Of a DNA stretch of 45,241 nt, positions 42,730-45,241 are shown one piece after another. The stretch is taken from assembly GCA_020437365.1 (NCBI GenBank), contig JAGQWM010000017.1, forward strand, positions 1-45,241, given 5' to 3'. The notes under the pieces were generated by a model. The model searched no databases. It had not been told where the DNA came from and saw only the letters and a list, made by a program, of their open reading frames with translations. The first letter of the stretch is position 1, and each line of letters opens with the position of its first letter. The translations under genes were made by a program, and so were the position numbers. Source of the DNA: Chitinophagaceae bacterium (lineage in GTDB: Bacteria > Bacteroidota > Bacteroidia > Chitinophagales > Chitinophagaceae).

Positions 42730-43392
42730 TTATGAAGTAAAGCTTACACATTCCTTTAATTCTTTTTCGCTATACGAAATTTTATATTGCGCCAGCACAT
42801 CTGCTGGTACGCCATTCCATTTTGTAGGTGTATTGCCAATATAGCCAATATCTTCCACACCAATTTTAGAAGTATAAAAACCCGTGGCAGTTAAGTTGCG
42901 CATCAGGCTGAAAAATTGAACGCCCTGACTCATACTAGCTGCTGCTTTTGCAGGAAAAGCAATCCTGTCTACCATTTCTAATTGTTGTGCAGTACTGCAA
43001 TCAATAAATGCTTTGTTGTAAAATTTAAAACATTGCATATCTAACCAACGGAGTCCGCCTTGCATAGGAATTTGATGCTGCGGCATATCTTTTACAATGA
43101 ATGCAATGAATGCTGGCACTTGGGCATCACTGGCACTGCCGCTGATGTCATCTTTGGGAATAATAATATCGGCTAAAACCGTAATAGTTTTCATTTCATG
43201 CTCACCAAAAATATTTGCTTCCGCCAATAATTTATTTTCATATTTCAATTCATCCGGATTGCGGTCAATGGTAAATTTGGATGCATCGATTTTTACTTTA
43301 TGTTCATTATCGTTAGGCTGACAAGAAGATAAAAGAACAGGTGCAGCGGCTACGCCGGAAATAAGTAATTTGATTGATTTTCTTCTATCCAT
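42730..43392 (-). CDS. Gluconate 2-dehydrogenase subunit 3-like Tat lipoprotein
   Basis: A 220-residue protein of the gluconate-2-dehydrogenase subunit-3 family, which forms the small subunit of FAD-dependent sugar or polyol dehydrogenases and helps export the large subunit. The N-terminus is DRRKSIKLLISGVAAAPVLL followed by SSC: a twin-arginine signal with lipobox (Cys24). Family landmarks are LADIIIPKDD (about 69-78, the LxDxxIP motif) and a C-terminal YKISYSEKELKEC. Placed 16 bp downstream of the GMC oxidoreductase gene, the usual partner. Confidence 0.85.
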   Translation of the reverse strand: MDRRKSIKLLISGVAAAPVLLSSCQPNDNEHKVKIDASKFTIDRNPDELKYENKLLAEANIFGEHEMKTITVLADIIIPKDDISGSASDAQVPAFIAFIVKDMPQHQIPMQGGLRWLDMQCFKFYNKAFIDCSTAQQLEMVDRIAFPAKAAASMSQGVQFFSLMRNLTATGFYTSKIGVEDIGYIGNTPTKWNGVPADVLAQYKISYSEKELKECVSFTS

Positions 43393-43408
43393 TTTTTTGA
43401 TTTTGGAA

Positions 43409-45151
43409 TTAAAGATTTTGTTTCTTCATTTCATCAATAATGTATTCAGATGCTCTCATCGATAATGCCAGGATTGTCCAGGTAATATTTTTATCTGCCT
43501 GCGATACAAACTGGCTACCATCCACACAAAATAAATTTTTACAATCATGAGCCTGGCTCCATTTATTCAAAGCAGAAGTTTTGGGATCATTGCCCATACG
43601 TACTGTGCCGGCTTCATGTATAATTTCTCCCGGTTTGGAAAGCCCCCAATTATTGCTGGCATCATCATCGCCGCCCCAGGTAACAACGGCTCCCATATTA
43701 TGCATAATTTCTTTAAAAGTTTCTTTCATGTGCTTGGCTTGTTTGATTTCATGTTCGCTCCATTTCACATTGAATTTTAAAACAGGAATACCATATTTAT
43801 CAACTGTATTTTCATCAATTGCACAATAATTACTTTCTAACGCAATGGCCTCACCGCGGCCAGCCATACCGACACCGCAGCCGTAGAAAAAACGATAATC
43901 TTCTTTGAGTGACTTGCCGTAGCCGCCGCCTTCTTTTTTCTTTCCTTTTACCAAATATTTTCCATTCAGGTTTTCTATTCCCCAGCTAAATCCATAGGAA
44001 GGCTGGCTCATACCGCCCCAGTATTCAATATGATACCCTCTCGGAAAATCTAATTTTTTATTATCGAGCCACCAGGGTGAATAAACATGCATGCCACCAA
44101 CGCCATCTTCATTATATCTTTTTCTGTCAAATAATTGTGGCAGAATTCCACCGAGTGCTGCACCGGTAGAGTCATGTAAGTATTTGCCGACAACATTACT
44201 ATTATTCGCTAACCCGTTAGGATGTCGTTTTGATTTTGAGTTCAATAAAAGTCGGGCGGTTTCGCAAGTGCTGGCGGCAAGTATTACAACACGGCCGGAA
44301 ACCTGGTATTCCATCATGTCATTTTTATTAATATAGGAAACGCCGGTAGCGAGGCCTTCATCATTGGTCAGCACTTCCCGAACCATCGCATTGGTAATCA
44401 TCTCTATATTACCTGTTTTCAATGCCGGATAAATAAGAACATTCGGAGAAGAAAAATCTGCTTTTGCCATACTGCAATTACGATTGCATTGTCCACAGAA
44501 AAAGCAAGAACCGCGGTCGTCATTTAGTTTTTCTGTAAGTATAGATAGTCTCGAAGGAATAATTTTTACACCGGCTTGTGTGGCTGCATTTTTAATAAAT
44601 AGTTCATGCAAACGGGGCTTTGGTGGTTTCAGAAAAAATCCGTCAGGATCATTTTCAAGCCCTTCATTCGTTCCAAAAACACCAATGAGTTTATCAACAC
44701 GGTCATAATAAGGTTTGACATCTTCATAACCAATCGGCCAGTTTTCACCTAAGCCGTCAATACTTTTTCTTTTGAAATCCCTTGGGCCAAAACGCAATGA
44801 TATTCTTCCCCAATGATTGGTTCTGCCACCCAACATTCTGGCTCGCCACCAAGCCCAGTCGGTGCCATTTTCTTTTTTATAAGGTTCGCCATCAATTTCC
44901 CAACCGCCATAACAAGCATCAAAATCTCCAAATGGCCGAAACTTTGTGCTGGCTCCGCGACGGGGTGATTCCCATGGATTTTTTAATTGCGTTACATTTT
45001 CTTGTGGGTTATATTTAAAACCGGCTTCTAATAAACAAACTTTTAAACCAGCATTGGCCAAAATATAAGCGGCCATTCCGCCACCGGCACCAGAACCTAC
45101 AATGACTGCATCATATTTTTTTTCTTTTTTTTGAATCTGAAAATCGCCCAT
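43409..45151 (-). CDS. GMC-family oxidoreductase with four-Cys motif (dehydrogenase large subunit)
   Basis: A 580-residue flavoprotein. FAD-binding GxGxx[12 protein letters not shown] (18-28), with LEAG (41-44) at the end of the second strand. C-x2-C-x2-C-x3-C at Cys216, Cys219, Cys222 and Cys226 resembles the [3Fe-4S]/[4Fe-4S]-type motif of FAD-dependent glucose/gluconate dehydrogenases, so electrons probably leave by an Fe-S centre rather than to O2. The C-terminal region has [10 protein letters not shown] (about 507-516) and a late [10 protein letters not shown] (about 556-565) of the GMC domain, containing the active-site His/Asn. It oxidises a sugar or alcohol hydroxyl; substrate unknown. 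No own Tat signal, consistent with export via subunit 3. Confidence 0.9.
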   Translation of the reverse strand: MGDFQIQKKEKKYDAVIVGSGAGGGMAAYILANAGLKVCLLEAGFKYNPQENVTQLKNPWESPRRGASTKFRPFGDFDACYGGWEIDGEPYKKENGTDWAWWRARMLGGRTNHWGRISLRFGPRDFKRKSIDGLGENWPIGYEDVKPYYDRVDKLIGVFGTNEGLENDPDGFFLKPPKPRLHELFIKNAATQAGVKIIPSRLSILTEKLNDDRGSCFFCGQCNRNCSMAKADFSSPNVLIYPALKTGNIEMITNAMVREVLTNDEGLATGVSYINKNDMMEYQVSGRVVILAASTCETARLLLNSKSKRHPNGLANNSNVVGKYLHDSTGAALGGILPQLFDRKRYNEDGVGGMHVYSPWWLDNKKLDFPRGYHIEYWGGMSQPSYGFSWGIENLNGKYLVKGKKKEGGGYGKSLKEDYRFFYGCGVGMAGRGEAIALESNYCAIDENTVDKYGIPVLKFNVKWSEHEIKQAKHMKETFKEIMHNMGAVVTWGGDDDASNNWGLSKPGEIIHEAGTVRMGNDPKTSALNKWSQAHDCKNLFCVDGSQFVSQADKNITWTILALSMRASEYIIDEMKKQNL

Positions 45152-45196
45152 GGAAAGATTTTTTTAAAAGAGATGAAAATAAATTCACTGTACGGG

Positions 45197-45241
45197 TTAT
45201 TGCTTTTTTTGCGCCGCTGCATCAACACTTTTTCCAAGAAA
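45197..45241 (-). CDS. C-terminal end of an upstream minus-strand gene (partial)
   Basis: Reading leftwards from the window edge, one frame gives 14 residues, FLGKSVDAAAQKKQ, followed by TAA at 45199-45197. This looks like a polar protein tail and would be the gene upstream of the GMC oxidoreductase, 45 bp away. The fragment is too short to identify. Confidence 0.35.
   Translation of the reverse strand, partial: FLGKSVDAAAQKKQ

Noticed and set aside
1..45241. tRNA, rRNA, tmRNA or insertion sequences
   Set aside because: None was recognised by reading; a tRNAscan, Rfam and ISfinder search would be needed to exclude them firmly.

Overview
The window looks like a chromosomal piece of a Bacteroidota genome, most likely a Chitinophagaceae-type relative. 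This rests on AT-rich DNA, Bacteroidota-style promoters (TANNTTTG -7 boxes, with a full TTTG-N19-TACCTTTG in front of rpsO), few Shine-Dalgarno sequences, lineage-typical families (DUF4270, GSCFA, a standalone glycogen-synthase-like domain, a DUF3052-like protein) and a CRISPR array with 46-nt repeats as in Bacteroidota type II-C systems. Genus cannot be read from the sequence alone.

Layout. 1-1070 is the right-hand end of a CRISPR array: 13 identical repeats plus a terminal repeat split by a 19-nt hairpin insertion. No cas gene lies in the window; the array runs off the left edge. 1156-8948 is a minus-strand accessory stretch: Pr6Pr-type membrane protein, a 152-bp tandem duplication carrying small palindromes, two SRPBCC proteins, a PhnB-like VOC protein, a P-type H+-ATPase, a YdeI-like protein, a methyltransferase, an alpha/beta hydrolase and a DinB-like protein. 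9089-20768, still minus strand, holds a subtilisin-like protease, a TonB receptor followed by an ALDH7-type dehydrogenase, panB, ppx, ppk1, rfaE2, a YbhN-like membrane protein and panC. 20874-27878 is plus strand: glycogen-synthase-like domain, DUF4270 lipoprotein, metK, then rlmB, an HMG-CoA-lyase-like gene and GSCFA packed together, a VOC protein and a small membrane protein that meets miaE tail to tail. 28628-34360 is a housekeeping plus-strand block: rpsO, pnp, prmA, plsY, an M48 lipoprotein and a DUF3052-like protein. dnaG (minus) follows. 36616-40392 (plus) holds a Trp-rich secreted protein, a coiled-coil protein and an EF-G paralogue. The right end (minus) has a four-domain beta/gamma-crystallin-like secreted protein and a probable three-gene operon: Fe-S-type GMC oxidoreductase, gluconate-2-dehydrogenase subunit-3-like lipoprotein and a class I isoprenoid-synthase-like protein.

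How the genes work together. panB and panC serve pantothenate (CoA) synthesis; ppk1 and ppx make and degrade polyphosphate; rpsO, pnp, prmA, rlmB, miaE and the EF-G paralogue concern ribosomes and RNA. Most interesting points: a near-consensus Bacteroidota promoter inside every CRISPR repeat on the minus strand, the hairpin insertion in the terminal repeat, an EF-G paralogue with Tyr in place of the catalytic His of DTPGH, the isoprenoid-synthase-like/GMC operon, and a prmA start codon that abuts an intrinsic terminator.
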